Position numbers and translations under genes: made by a program
NCBI RefSeq assembly: GCF_024662015.1
Contig: NZ_CP102480.1
Span: forward strand, 1,460,501-1,524,500
Direction of reading: 5' to 3'
DNA from: Nisaea acidiphila
GTDB lineage: Bacteria > Pseudomonadota > Alphaproteobacteria > Thalassobaculales > Thalassobaculaceae
Length of the DNA stretch: 64,000 nucleotides
Part shown: positions 19,708 through 28,405 of the stretch, piece after piece
How positions within the stretch are numbered: the stretch's first letter is position 1
Layout of the letters: each line of letters begins with the position of its first letter
Notes under the pieces: generated by a model
What the model was told of the DNA's origin: nothing
The model's input: the letters and a program-made list of their open reading frames with translations, nothing else
Database searches by the model: none

Positions 19708-20646
19708 TTGTTCGCCACCCTGATCCTGCCAATCGCGCCGATCTTCCTGCTGATCGTACTCGGCCACCTGCTCCGGCGCGGCGGCATTCCGAGCTTCGAG
19801 TTTTGGAACCTGAACGACAAGCTGGTCTACTGGGTGCTCTTTCCCTGCCTGCTCTTCAACAAGATCGCGACGCTCGATTTCTCCGGCGGTGAACTGGGGG
19901 AGCTGGCCGTCGCGGTCTATGCCGGTTTCGCGGCGGCGATCCTGTTCTCGCTCCTGCTGCAGCCCTTCTTTCGCGGAGACAAGCCGCTCTGGACCTCGAT
20001 CCTGCAGGGCTGCGCACGGCACAATACCTTCATCGCGCTCGCCGTGGCGGAGCAGGTGTTCGGCGGCGAGATCCTCGGCAAGGCGACGCTGGTGACGGCG
20101 CTGTTGATCCCGGTCACCAACATCGCCATCGTCAGCATCATGGCGGTGGCGCTCGCCCGGCGCGAGGGCGGCAGCCTGCTCGCCGCCGTCCTTAAGGATC
20201 TCGCCCGCAACCCGCTGCTGATCGCGGTCGGGCTCGGCTTCGTCTGCAACGGGCTCGGCCTCGAGGAGATCCCGGTGGTAACGCAGATGACCACGATCCT
20301 CGGCGCGGCGGCGCTGCCCATCGTGCTGCTCTGCGTCGGCGCCAATATTCGCGTCAAGGCGATGGCGGCGGATCTGCGCACCATGAGCATCGCCGTGATC
20401 GGCAAGATGGTCGTCTTCCCGGCCGGCATCCTCACCGCCGGGATGGCGATCGGGCTGGACGAGAGCCTGTTCCTCGCCGCCATGCTGTTCGGCCTCTCGC
20501 CGACCGCGGCCTCCGCCTACACGCTTGCCCGCGCGATGGGCGGCGACGCCCCGGCGATGGCGGGGATCGTTACGGTCCAGACCGCGATCTCCTTCCTCTC
20601 CATGCCGGCGAGCTTGCTGCTCCTGCAATATCTGCTGGCGCAATAA
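19708..20646 (+). CDS. AEC family transporter (auxin efflux carrier-like)
   Basis: A membrane protein of about 312 residues with roughly ten hydrophobic segments in two five-helix halves, typical of the AEC/BASS-like fold; LLRRGGIPSFEFWNLNDKLVYWVLFPCLLFNKI is the N-terminal family region in part. Members export or import small organic acids such as malate or malonate. The start is uncertain: TTG at 19708 with GAGG just upstream gives the expected membrane-entry N-terminus, whereas an ATG at 19564 would overlap the divergent radical SAM gene. It lies between the AmmeMemoRadiSam genes, which suggests a transported substrate connected to that system. Confidence 0.82.
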   Translation: MFATLILPIAPIFLLIVLGHLLRRGGIPSFEFWNLNDKLVYWVLFPCLLFNKIATLDFSGGELGELAVAVYAGFAAAILFSLLLQPFFRGDKPLWTSILQGCARHNTFIALAVAEQVFGGEILGKATLVTALLIPVTNIAIVSIMAVALARREGGSLLAAVLKDLARNPLLIAVGLGFVCNGLGLEEIPVVTQMTTILGAAALPIVLLCVGANIRVKAMAADLRTMSIAVIGKMVVFPAGILTAGMAIGLDESLFLAAMLFGLSPTAASAYTLARAMGGDAPAMAGIVTVQTAISFLSMPASLLLLQYLLAQ

Positions 20647-20684
20647 CCCTCCCGTTCGCGCCGGCCCGTGCCTATATTCAATAA

Positions 20685-22088
20685 ATGGAACAGATGATCG
20701 AAAGCAGCGGCGCCGTGCGCGCGCCGCAGGTGGCGGGCGGCTTCTATCCGGGCGCTGCGGACGCCCTGGAGAACATCGTCGCCGATTGCCTCGGCAAGGC
20801 CGCCGCGACGCCGGTGCCCGAGGCGAAGGTCGTGATCGCGCCCCATGCGGGCTATGTCTTTTCCGGCCCCATCGCCGGCACCGCCTTCAAGCCGCTCACC
20901 GCACGGCGCGGCATCATAAAACGGGTCGTCATCATCGGCCCGGCGCATCGGGTCGGCTTCAAGGGGCTGGCGACCACCAGCGCCGATGCCTGGGCGACCC
21001 CGCTCGGCACCGTGCCCGTCGCCTGGGACGCGGTACAGACCCTGCTCGCCCAGCCCGGCTTCCATGTCGCGGACCGGGTGTTCGAGAACGAGCACAGCCT
21101 TGAGGTCCATGTCCCCTTCCTGCAGCAGGTGCTCGGCAATTTCGAGATCGTGCCGATTCTGGTCGGCGATGCCGGAGCGGCGCAGGTCGCGCAGGCGCTC
21201 GATGCCGTCTGGGGCGGCCCCGAGACGCTGATCTCGGTCTCCTCCGATCTTTCGCATTTCCTCGATTACGACAGCGCCCGAAAGCTCGACCGCGAGACCA
21301 TGCGTCGGATCGAGCTGCTGAAGCTGGAGGAGATCGACGGCAAGGGCGCCTGCGGGCATCGCGCCATCGCCGGCGCGCTCTCCCTCGCCCGGCGGCACGA
21401 TCTGCGCATCACCGGGCTCGACACGCGCAATTCCGGCGACACGCAGGGCGGCAAGGACCGGGTCGTCGGCTACGGTGCGGCTGCGATGGAATATGCCGGC
21501 AGCGCCCGGCTTTCGGAGGCCGACCGCGAACAGCTGATCGAGGCGGCGCGCTTCTCGCTCCGTTTCGGCGCCGAGAACGGGCGCCCGGCGGACGCTCAGC
21601 TCGGCGCCAACCTCTCGCCGAGCCTGACCGCCATGCGGGCGAGCTTCGTTACGGTGAAGATCTCCGGAAAGCTCAGAGGCTGCATCGGCAGCGTGATCGC
21701 GCACCAGCCGCTGCTGCTCGACGTGATCGGCAATGCCTACAAGGCGGGCTTCGGCGACCCGCGCTTCCCGCCGCTGACGCTGGAAGAGCTTGAAAGCGCC
21801 GATATCGACGTCTCCATACTCTCCACCCCGCGCGGTCTCGCGTTCAGCGGCGAGAAGGACCTCGTCGCGAAGGCCCGCCCGGACGTGGACGGTCTCATCC
21901 TGCAGGACGGCAACAAGCGTGGCATCTTCCTGCCGAGCGTCTGGGAAGGCATCCCGAAGGCGGAGGATTTCATCCGCAACCTGAAGCGCAAGGCCGGGCT
22001 GCCGATGGATTACTGGTCGGATGATATCCGGGTCTTCCGTTACACCACGGAGGCTTTTGGGGCACCGTATTCTGAGACACCCGCATAG
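20685..22088 (+). CDS. AmmeMemoRadiSam proteins B and A fused (Memo-AMMECR1)
   Basis: A 467-residue two-domain protein. Residues 1-270 are a Memo domain (protein B) with the metal-site residues in place: His in APHAGYVFSG, His in GPAHRVG and Cys in GACGHRAI, plus NEHSLEVHVPFL. Residues 285-467 are an AMMECR1 domain (protein A) with the hallmark LRGCIGS. Memo proteins are dioxygenase-like metal proteins; the AMMECR1 role is unknown. The fusion puts the two partners in one chain and strengthens the idea that they act in one step with the radical SAM enzyme encoded nearby (18476). The start is ATG 20685, with a second at 20694. Confidence 0.9.
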   Translation: MEQMIESSGAVRAPQVAGGFYPGAADALENIVADCLGKAAATPVPEAKVVIAPHAGYVFSGPIAGTAFKPLTARRGIIKRVVIIGPAHRVGFKGLATTSADAWATPLGTVPVAWDAVQTLLAQPGFHVADRVFENEHSLEVHVPFLQQVLGNFEIVPILVGDAGAAQVAQALDAVWGGPETLISVSSDLSHFLDYDSARKLDRETMRRIELLKLEEIDGKGACGHRAIAGALSLARRHDLRITGLDTRNSGDTQGGKDRVVGYGAAAMEYAGSARLSEADREQLIEAARFSLRFGAENGRPADAQLGANLSPSLTAMRASFVTVKISGKLRGCIGSVIAHQPLLLDVIGNAYKAGFGDPRFPPLTLEELESADIDVSILSTPRGLAFSGEKDLVAKARPDVDGLILQDGNKRGIFLPSVWEGIPKAEDFIRNLKRKAGLPMDYWSDDIRVFRYTTEAFGAPYSETPA

Positions 22089-22125
22089 CCTTGGCACATC
22101 GCACGCGGACGTTGGGGGACATCGC

Positions 22126-22818
22126 ATGGCTTGCAAGATCATCGGAAATGCGTGGCATATCCATTACGTGAACGCCCGCGGCGAGCTTGAGGCCGTGAAA
22201 GGCGCTTTCGAGACCGCCCTGACGGATGCCCATCGGCGTATTTCGGAAATTACTGAGCCTCCCGCGGTCGACTTTCTGGTCGAGTCCGTCTGGACGAGTT
22301 CGGTCATCCCCGAGCGCGGACATCTCGGTCGCGCCAATGACAGTCTCGTCACTTTCTGGCTGGCATTGGACCATCCAGTGTTCAAAGACAATCTCGGCGA
22401 ACCTCTCGCACGCTCGATCGCCCATGAGATCAATCACGTGATGCGCTTTCGGGCTGCTGGTTTTTCCTCCACCTTCGGACAGCTCTTGGTCAGCGAAGGC
22501 CTCGCGGGCCGGTTCGTCGAAGAACTCTATTCCAACAAACCGGAGCCTTGGGAGCAGGCTCTGACGCGAGCTGAATTGGCCGGATATGTGGATAGCGCCC
22601 TAGACCAATTCGACGCGTCGACAGTCTACAGGCAGTCCGAGATCGACGTGAACGAATGGATGTTCGGCACGGGCAAGCTCCCGCGCTGGCTTGGCTACAC
22701 GCTCGGGTACGAGATGGTAGGCGCTTATCTCCGAGAGCGGCCCGAGCTCCGGGCCTCGGACCTGCTCTCGATCCCAAGCGCCGACTTCAAGCCTATGCTC
22801 GCGGGACTTGCCTCCTAA
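22126..22818 (+). CDS. DUF2268 family predicted zinc metalloprotease
   Basis: A 230-residue protein with the zincin motif HEINH (in ARSIAHEINHVMRF) and a downstream glutamate in VSEGLAGRFVEE, the pattern of DUF2268 predicted Zn-dependent proteases. It has no signal peptide, so it is likely cytoplasmic. GGGGGA precedes the ATG at 22126. It follows the Memo-AMMECR1 fusion by 37 bases and could share its transcript, though a link of function is not established. Its stop overlaps that of the convergent cyclase by three bases. Confidence 0.8.
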   Translation: MACKIIGNAWHIHYVNARGELEAVKGAFETALTDAHRRISEITEPPAVDFLVESVWTSSVIPERGHLGRANDSLVTFWLALDHPVFKDNLGEPLARSIAHEINHVMRFRAAGFSSTFGQLLVSEGLAGRFVEELYSNKPEPWEQALTRAELAGYVDSALDQFDASTVYRQSEIDVNEWMFGTGKLPRWLGYTLGYEMVGAYLRERPELRASDLLSIPSADFKPMLAGLAS

Positions 22819-24131
22819 TCCGGCTTCCCCGGCAGGGCCACAAGCTCCTTCGACCAGACCGGAAGCGGCGCCTCGAAGCCCCGGACCCGGTATTCGCCGA
22901 GCGGCTTCAGCCGGTCCTCCGGCTTCGATTTCTCCGCCACGCCGGCATCGGCGAGCACCGTCGCGCCGACTTCCTTGGCCAGCACCTCGAAGCGGGCGGC
23001 GCGGTTCACCGTATCGCCATAAATCGTGAAGGCCTGACGGCGGTCCGAACCGACACGGCCAGTCGCGATCGGACCCGCGGCGAGCCCGATGCGCACCCGG
23101 AAGCCGTTCTCCTCCGCTGCCGCCAGCAGATCCGAGGCCGCGTCGAGCGCCGCCCGCTCCGGATCCCGGATCTCCAGCGGCGTGTTGAAAGCGGCCAGCA
23201 GACCATCGCCGGTAAAGCTGATGACGACGCCCTCATGCGCCGAGATCGCGTCGGCGGCATCGGCGAGGAATGTGCCGAGGGTCGAGATCACCTCGGCCGG
23301 ATCGCGTCCGTCGGCATATTTGGTGAACTCCTCGATATCGAGAACCAGGGCAACGCCGTGTCGGACTTGCGGCGTCAGGGCCCCCCGGTCGGAGGCGAGC
23401 CGTTCCGCGATGGTCTCGGGAACGAAACGGCCGAAGGTCCGCACCATCTGCTCGCGCGCGATCTCGGCCGCGACCTGCGCGAGGAAGACCCGGCGCGCGC
23501 GATGGACCGCGAGGGCCAGGATCATCGCCGCGATCAGAAGCAGCCCGGTCTCCTGGATGCGGCTGCCATAGCCGACGAAATCCGGGGAGAGGAAGACGGA
23601 GAGAAACTGCGCCTCGGTGGCTTCGTGCGGCAGGTCGCTCCAGGAAATTCGCTGTTCCATGCCGGCGATCGCGATCCCGAACGAGCTCCACCATCCGGCA
23701 ACGGAGACCAGTCCGGACCAGGCGACCAAACGCCAGGAAAGGGTCAGGCACGCCATGGCCAGCAAAGGGAAGAGGAAATAAATCCCGAAGGAACGGAACG
23801 CGATCACCTGCGGCAGGCCGGGCGCGGAGCTGTTGACCGGGATAACGACGAGAAATGCGCAAACCCCGAGAATGTCGATGGCATAGAGCGCGTATTTGAC
23901 CCACCAGCGCTCGAAGCGGGTTCCGATCACGGAATAGCTCGCAATGCCGATCAGCGCATAGAGAGTGAGCGCCGTCAGCCCGAGCGTGCTCGGGGTGGCC
24001 CCGACGGCGTTCCAGGCGGAAATGAACCAGACGATCCCGGCGGCGACGGCTGCCGTCCGGCACAGTATGGCCAGTTTCAGCCCCTGCCGCTCCGCGAGCC
24101 TGAGACGCGCGAGCGCCCTTCGATCCACCAT
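22815..24131 (-). CDS. Membrane class III adenylate/guanylate cyclase
   Basis: A 438-residue protein with about six transmembrane helices in the first 225 residues and a C-terminal class III nucleotide cyclase domain (about 250-410). Metal-binding aspartates are seen in LDIEEFTKYADGRD and SFTGDGLLAAFN, and the region IYGDTVNRAARFE carries the transition-state Asn-Arg. It would make cAMP (or cGMP) from ATP (GTP); specificity is not certain. The N-terminus resembles the integral-membrane sensor of other alphaproteobacterial cyclases. Confidence 0.9.
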   Translation of the reverse strand: MVDRRALARLRLAERQGLKLAILCRTAAVAAGIVWFISAWNAVGATPSTLGLTALTLYALIGIASYSVIGTRFERWWVKYALYAIDILGVCAFLVVIPVNSSAPGLPQVIAFRSFGIYFLFPLLAMACLTLSWRLVAWSGLVSVAGWWSSFGIAIAGMEQRISWSDLPHEATEAQFLSVFLSPDFVGYGSRIQETGLLLIAAMILALAVHRARRVFLAQVAAEIAREQMVRTFGRFVPETIAERLASDRGALTPQVRHGVALVLDIEEFTKYADGRDPAEVISTLGTFLADAADAISAHEGVVISFTGDGLLAAFNTPLEIRDPERAALDAASDLLAAAEENGFRVRIGLAAGPIATGRVGSDRRQAFTIYGDTVNRAARFEVLAKEVGATVLADAGVAEKSKPEDRLKPLGEYRVRGFEAPLPVWSKELVALPGKPD

Positions 24132-24191
24132 GTTCCCGCCTCCTCACGAGGCGCGGATGCGCCCCAGACAGGGAACTTGGTCATGCAGGGC

Positions 24192-25769
24192 TCAGACCGC
24201 AAGCGCTCCGGCGAGCGGCGTCATCGGATGGGCCGCCGCGGACGGTCCGCCGGGGCCGACCATCGCGCCCAGCGGGCAGGCATACATGATCGGATAGGTG
24301 GTCGGCGGCCAGCTCTCGGTCGGCGCGACCTTCTTGAGCGCCTCCATCGTCGCTTCGTCGAGCCTTGCGTCGGCATAGATCGTGTCGATGGCGCCGAGAT
24401 CGACCCGCGGCGCGTCGAGCGCAGCGGCGAGGTCCATGCCGAAATCGTTCACGAAGGAGCAGAGCTGGAACACCGCCGGCATGATCTTGCGACCGCCCGA
24501 GGCCCCGAAACCGAACCAGGGCTCGCCGTTCCGCGTCACCACCGCGGGAACCATGTTGCAGAGCGGCTTGGTGTCCGGGACGAGCGAGTTCGGCCGGCCC
24601 GGGCGCGGATCGAACCAGTTGATGCCGTTGTTCATCATGATCCCGGTCTCCGGGAACAGCAGACGGCTGCCGAAGCGGGAGAGCAGGGTCGTCGTGATCA
24701 TCACGATATTGCCTTCGGCATCGGCCGCCGCGATATGGCTGGTGCAGCTCCGGTCGCCGTGATCGCCGGCATGGCCGAGATTTTCCAACCGGTACTCGTA
24801 GGCGGCCTTCAGGGTTTTCGCGTAGGCGGCGTAGGTCTCAGCATCCGGCGCGGCGCCGGAGAAAGCGGGCAGGTCCGTCAGGGCGTCCGCGAAGCTCGGA
24901 CCGGCGGTGAGCCCCGAGGGAACGTGGTAGGTGGCGCCGCCCCGCGTCATTGAGATCGGGTCCTGGATTTCCGCCTCATAGGCTTCGAGATCGGCCATCG
25001 AGAGCGTCGAGCCGAAGCGGGCGGCGTCCGCCGCGATCCGTTCGGCGATCCGGCCGCGATAGAAACTCTCCGCGCCGTCCCGCGCCAGCTCCTCCAGCGT
25101 ATCGGCGAGCTTGCCCAAGGGAATGTATTTCGGCGACGGGTCGGCAGTCATCGCCGGCGGGCAGCCGTTCGGCAGCCAGATCTCCGCGCTGCTCGGATAT
25201 TGCCGGAGCGTGGGCATGTCGGCCCCGCACATCAGTGTCGTCCACCAGGTCACCCGATGCCCGCGCCGCGCCATCGCCGCTGCGGGGGCGACGATCTCCG
25301 GGAGACTCTTGCTGCCGAATTTCTCCAGCGCGAGGGCATAGCCCGCCACCGTCCCCGGAACGGCGATGGAATGCGGACCGTTAACGTTCCGGTCCCCGAC
25401 CACCGCCGGCCAGCCGAACAGGTCGGCGCCGGTGCCCTCCGCCAGTGGATAGCTCGCCGGGTCGAGCCCCTTCGGGGATTTCATCGCGAAATCGACGACG
25501 CGGACCGCCTTCTCCCTCGCGGAATAGAGCGTGATGAAGCCGCCGCCGCCGAGACCGCTCATCCAGGGTTCCGCCACGGTGAGCGCGAAAGCGGTCGCGA
25601 CCGCCGCGTCCATCGCGTTGCCGCCGGCCTCAAGCATGGCCTGACCGACCGCCGCCGCCTCGACATTCTGCGAGGCTACCGCGCCGCGCTTGCCGGTTGC
25701 CGACGGCTTCTCGGCACGCCATGTCTCATAGACCCGCTGGGACGCGGCGACGGAAGCGGGAACGCTCAT
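24192..25769 (-). CDS. Gamma-glutamyltransferase family protein
   Basis: A 525-residue Ntn-hydrolase of the gamma-glutamyltransferase family. It shows the N-terminal signature GGNAMDAAVATAFALTVAEP, the glycine-rich GLGGGGFITLY, and the autocleavage Thr in CTSHIAAADAEGN. It lacks an obvious signal peptide, so a cytoplasmic cephalosporin-acylase-like or GGT-like hydrolase acting on gamma-glutamyl or amide substrates is likely. The ATG at 25769 is supported by GGAG upstream. The expected region C-terminal to cleavage keeps FGASGGRKIMPAV. Confidence 0.88.
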   Translation of the reverse strand: MSVPASVAASQRVYETWRAEKPSATGKRGAVASQNVEAAAVGQAMLEAGGNAMDAAVATAFALTVAEPWMSGLGGGGFITLYSAREKAVRVVDFAMKSPKGLDPASYPLAEGTGADLFGWPAVVGDRNVNGPHSIAVPGTVAGYALALEKFGSKSLPEIVAPAAAMARRGHRVTWWTTLMCGADMPTLRQYPSSAEIWLPNGCPPAMTADPSPKYIPLGKLADTLEELARDGAESFYRGRIAERIAADAARFGSTLSMADLEAYEAEIQDPISMTRGGATYHVPSGLTAGPSFADALTDLPAFSGAAPDAETYAAYAKTLKAAYEYRLENLGHAGDHGDRSCTSHIAAADAEGNIVMITTTLLSRFGSRLLFPETGIMMNNGINWFDPRPGRPNSLVPDTKPLCNMVPAVVTRNGEPWFGFGASGGRKIMPAVFQLCSFVNDFGMDLAAALDAPRVDLGAIDTIYADARLDEATMEALKKVAPTESWPPTTYPIMYACPLGAMVGPGGPSAAAHPMTPLAGALAV

Positions 25770-25881
25770 TGGAATACTCCGGGCACGAGGATTGCATGGC
25801 CGCAAGAAGCTGCGACATGCTGAGTGTGATAGGGACTAAGGGCAGAAATCAATTATGCGCATCAGAAAGGGTGATGTTCCG

Positions 25882-26562
25882 ATGACCGGTCGCGCGTTTC
25901 GTAACGGGCTTGCGCCGTTCGCACTGGTTGCCGTCCTCGCTGGATCCCAGCTCCTGACGGCACCGGCCGCGGCGCAGAACCGGAGCACGGAAGAGGAGAA
26001 CACGGCGCCGGAAGGCATCAACGACGCCGATTGCGCCAAGATTCCCGGCGGCAACGCGCCGGTGAACATCCTCGCCCGGATCGAAGGTCACATGGCGGTC
26101 GAGAATCTCGAATTCACCTATTTCGACAAGAAGCTGTTTCAGCTCACCCGGCAGGATTTCGACTATCTGAAGCGGCTGATCCCCTATTGCCGCGAGCAAC
26201 CGACGGATCAAACGAACTACATCATCGACCGGCTCGCCGACCTCATTCTGGAAGCGCAGGAGACACGGCAGAAATCGATCGACTGGATCGAGAAGACCAA
26301 AGACCAACTCGAAAGAATGCCGGCGAACAAGGACTCCATCGAAGAGGTCCATAATATCTGGACCGAGCTGCAGAACCGCCGGCTGGAGATGACGGACGCG
26401 GACGCCCGCTTTTTGATGGCCAAGATCGACGCGACGCGGGACCGGCTCTATCGGGAGGCCGATATCGCCGCGCCGGGCAAGGTGCGCCAGGACCCGCAAC
26501 TCCAGATCAGCCCCTTCCTGCCCGAAATACCGAGCGACGAGCGCAAACCCGATCCGGGCTGA
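25882..26562 (+). CDS. Exported protein of unknown function
   Basis: A 226-residue protein with a convincing Sec signal peptide ending TAPAAAQN. The mature part is largely helical and charged, with a coiled-coil-like stretch about 120-200 (EAQETRQKSIDWIEKTKDQL) and two cysteines (near ADCAKIP and IPYCREQ) that may pair. I do not recognise the family. The in-frame ATG at 25855 is an alternative start; 25882 gives the better signal peptide. It is divergent from the gamma-glutamyltransferase gene. Confidence 0.7.
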   Translation: MTGRAFRNGLAPFALVAVLAGSQLLTAPAAAQNRSTEEENTAPEGINDADCAKIPGGNAPVNILARIEGHMAVENLEFTYFDKKLFQLTRQDFDYLKRLIPYCREQPTDQTNYIIDRLADLILEAQETRQKSIDWIEKTKDQLERMPANKDSIEEVHNIWTELQNRRLEMTDADARFLMAKIDATRDRLYREADIAAPGKVRQDPQLQISPFLPEIPSDERKPDPG

Positions 26563-26652
26563 GACGGCTCTCTTCTCGATTTTCCGCGTGCCAACGAGGC
26601 AGCACCGCGACAAACTCCCCCCGCGGAAACGGATACCCAGGGGAGGGAGCAC

Positions 26653-27417
26653 ATGTCGGGAAACGGCAAGACCGCTATTGTAACCGGCGCCGGATCGGGC
26701 GTCGGACGGGCCGTGGCGCTGGCGCTGCAGGGCGCCGGATACAATGTCGCGCTGGCGGGACGGCGCCTCGATGCGCTGGAAGATACCGCAGGAATGGCCA
26801 AGACCGGCGGCGGCGCCATGCTTGCTGTGCCGACCGACGTCGGCAAGGCGGCCGAGGTCGACGCCCTGTTCGACTCGGTGAAGAAGAGTTTCGGGCGGCT
26901 CGATGTACTGTTCAACAATGCCGGCATGGGCACGCCCGCGATCCCGATGGACGAGCTGACGACCGAGCAGTGGCAGGCCGTGGTCGACGTCAACCTGACC
27001 GGCTCCTTCCTCTGCGCCCAGCGCGCCATGCGAATGATGAAGGAACAGAAGCCGCAGGGCGGGCGGATCATCAATAACGGCTCGATCTCGGCCCACGCGC
27101 CGCGTCCGAATTCGGCGCCCTACACCTCGACCAAGCATGCGATCACCGGCCTCACCAAGTCGATCTCGCTCGACGGACGTCCCTTCGACATCGTCTGCAG
27201 CCAGATCGATATCGGCAATGCGGTCACCCCGATGACCGAACGCATGGTCGAGGGCGAGGGCGTGCCGCAGGCGAACGGCTCGATGATGGTGGAGCCGCGC
27301 ATGGACGTCGCCCATGTCGCCAGCTCGGTGCTCTACATGGCTGGCCTGCCGCTCGAGGCGAATGTCCAGTTCATGACCGTGATGGCGACCAAGATGCCGT
27401 TCGTCGGCCGGGGCTGA
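26653..27417 (+). CDS. SDR family NAD(P)-dependent oxidoreductase
   Basis: A 254-residue classical short-chain dehydrogenase. The cofactor loop is TGAGSGVG, followed by NNAG and the catalytic YTSTK; Arg after the second strand (AGRRLD) suggests NADP preference. GGGAGGG precedes the ATG. The substrate cannot be told from the sequence. It is a single gene between an exported protein and the convergent mutT gene, which ends 10 bases away. Confidence 0.9.
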   Translation: MSGNGKTAIVTGAGSGVGRAVALALQGAGYNVALAGRRLDALEDTAGMAKTGGGAMLAVPTDVGKAAEVDALFDSVKKSFGRLDVLFNNAGMGTPAIPMDELTTEQWQAVVDVNLTGSFLCAQRAMRMMKEQKPQGGRIINNGSISAHAPRPNSAPYTSTKHAITGLTKSISLDGRPFDIVCSQIDIGNAVTPMTERMVEGEGVPQANGSMMVEPRMDVAHVASSVLYMAGLPLEANVQFMTVMATKMPFVGRG

Positions 27418-27426
27418 CGGAGACCT

Positions 27427-27843
27427 CTAGAGGAAGTCCCGCAGCATCGCCACGAGCGGGACATCGGCGGGGGGCATCGGATAGTCGGCGAGCCGCATCG
27501 GCCTCACCCACTTGACCGCCTGCCCCTCGCGCGGCCGCACGTCCCCCCACCAGCGGCGGCAGAGATAGAGCGGCATCAGCAGGTGGAAATCGTCATAGGC
27601 GTGCGAGGCGAAGGTAAAGGGCGCGAGGCAGCTTTCCTTGGTGTCGATGGAGAGTTCCTCGTGCAACTCCCGGATCAGTGCCGCCTCGGGGCTCTCACCC
27701 GCATCGACCTTGCCGCCCGGGAACTCCCAGAGGCCCGCCATCGACTTGCCCTCGGGACGCTGCGCAAGCAGGACGCGCCCGTCCGCGTCGATCAGGGCCG
27801 CGGCCACGACGAAGACGACCGGCTTCACTGCACCGCGGCTCAT
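27427..27843 (-). CDS. mutT: (Deoxy)nucleoside triphosphate pyrophosphohydrolase, MutT-type
   Basis: A 138-residue Nudix hydrolase with the box pattern GGKVDAGE...REL.EEL intact. MutT enzymes clear 8-oxo-dGTP and related oxidised nucleotides. The start codon at 27843 overlaps the upstream GNAT stop as ATGA, so the two are coupled. It ends the prsA-argJ-GNAT-mutT operon; the argJ-mutT neighbourhood is common in alphaproteobacteria to my knowledge. Confidence 0.93.
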   Translation of the reverse strand: MSRGAVKPVVFVVAAALIDADGRVLLAQRPEGKSMAGLWEFPGGKVDAGESPEAALIRELHEELSIDTKESCLAPFTFASHAYDDFHLLMPLYLCRRWWGDVRPREGQAVKWVRPMRLADYPMPPADVPLVAMLRDFL

Positions 27844-28394
27844 GCCGGCGCCCCGCCGGAGCGGGCGAGCCAGTCCGCGCGCCGCATATTCAGCTTCACC
27901 ATCTCGACGGCATCCCCGAAATTGGGTCGCTCGACCTCGATGCGTCCCACATCGGTCAGCCCGCATTTCTCCATCACCCGGATCGAGGCGGGGTTCTGGG
28001 GCATCGCCGCGCCCCAGATGTTCCGAAGCCCGAGCGAACCGAAACCGAAATCGAGCAGCGCCGTGAGCGCCTCGCTGGCATAGCCGCGTCCCCAGGCGGC
28101 CTTGGCGTACCAATAGCCGAAATGCGCCGTCTCCTCCGGGTCGAACCGCAGGTCTACGGTCCCGAGGATGGCCCGCGTCGCTTTATCCAGCACAAGGTAG
28201 TAGTGCCCGTTGCCTTCGGCCCGCCCGCTCCGCGCCCGCTCGATATAGGCATCCGCGTCCGCGCGCCGGTAAGGCCAGGGCACGGAGGTCAGGAACTTCA
28301 CGATATCGAAATCGTTCATGCGCTCGAAGAGCGCGTCCCCGTCCGCGAGCTCCGGCTGCTTGAAGGCAAGCCGCTCCGTCGTCACCGCTTCCAT
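27840..28394 (-). CDS. GNAT family N-acetyltransferase (RimJ/RimL-like)
   Basis: A 184-residue acetyltransferase of the RimJ/RimL branch: it begins AVTTERLAFKQPELADGDAL and contains IGYWYAKAAWGRGY-like sequence (FGYWYAKAAWGRGYASEAL) for acetyl-CoA binding. It may acetylate ribosomal proteins or small substrates. AGGAA precedes the ATG at 28394, 11 bases after the argJ stop. Position between argJ and mutT suggests co-transcription rather than a linked reaction. Confidence 0.88.
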   Translation of the reverse strand: MEAVTTERLAFKQPELADGDALFERMNDFDIVKFLTSVPWPYRRADADAYIERARSGRAEGNGHYYLVLDKATRAILGTVDLRFDPEETAHFGYWYAKAAWGRGYASEALTALLDFGFGSLGLRNIWGAAMPQNPASIRVMEKCGLTDVGRIEVERPNFGDAVEMVKLNMRRADWLARSGGAPA

Positions 28395-28405
28395 CTCTGG
28401 GATTC

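Noticed and set aside
20517-22142. 541-codon minus-strand frame over the Memo-AMMECR1 fusion
   Set aside because: The plus strand carries intact family motifs; the minus reading has none.
22656-24953. 765-codon plus-strand open frame over the cyclase and gamma-glutamyltransferase
   Set aside because: It crosses two clear genes on the other strand and looks like GC-driven readthrough.
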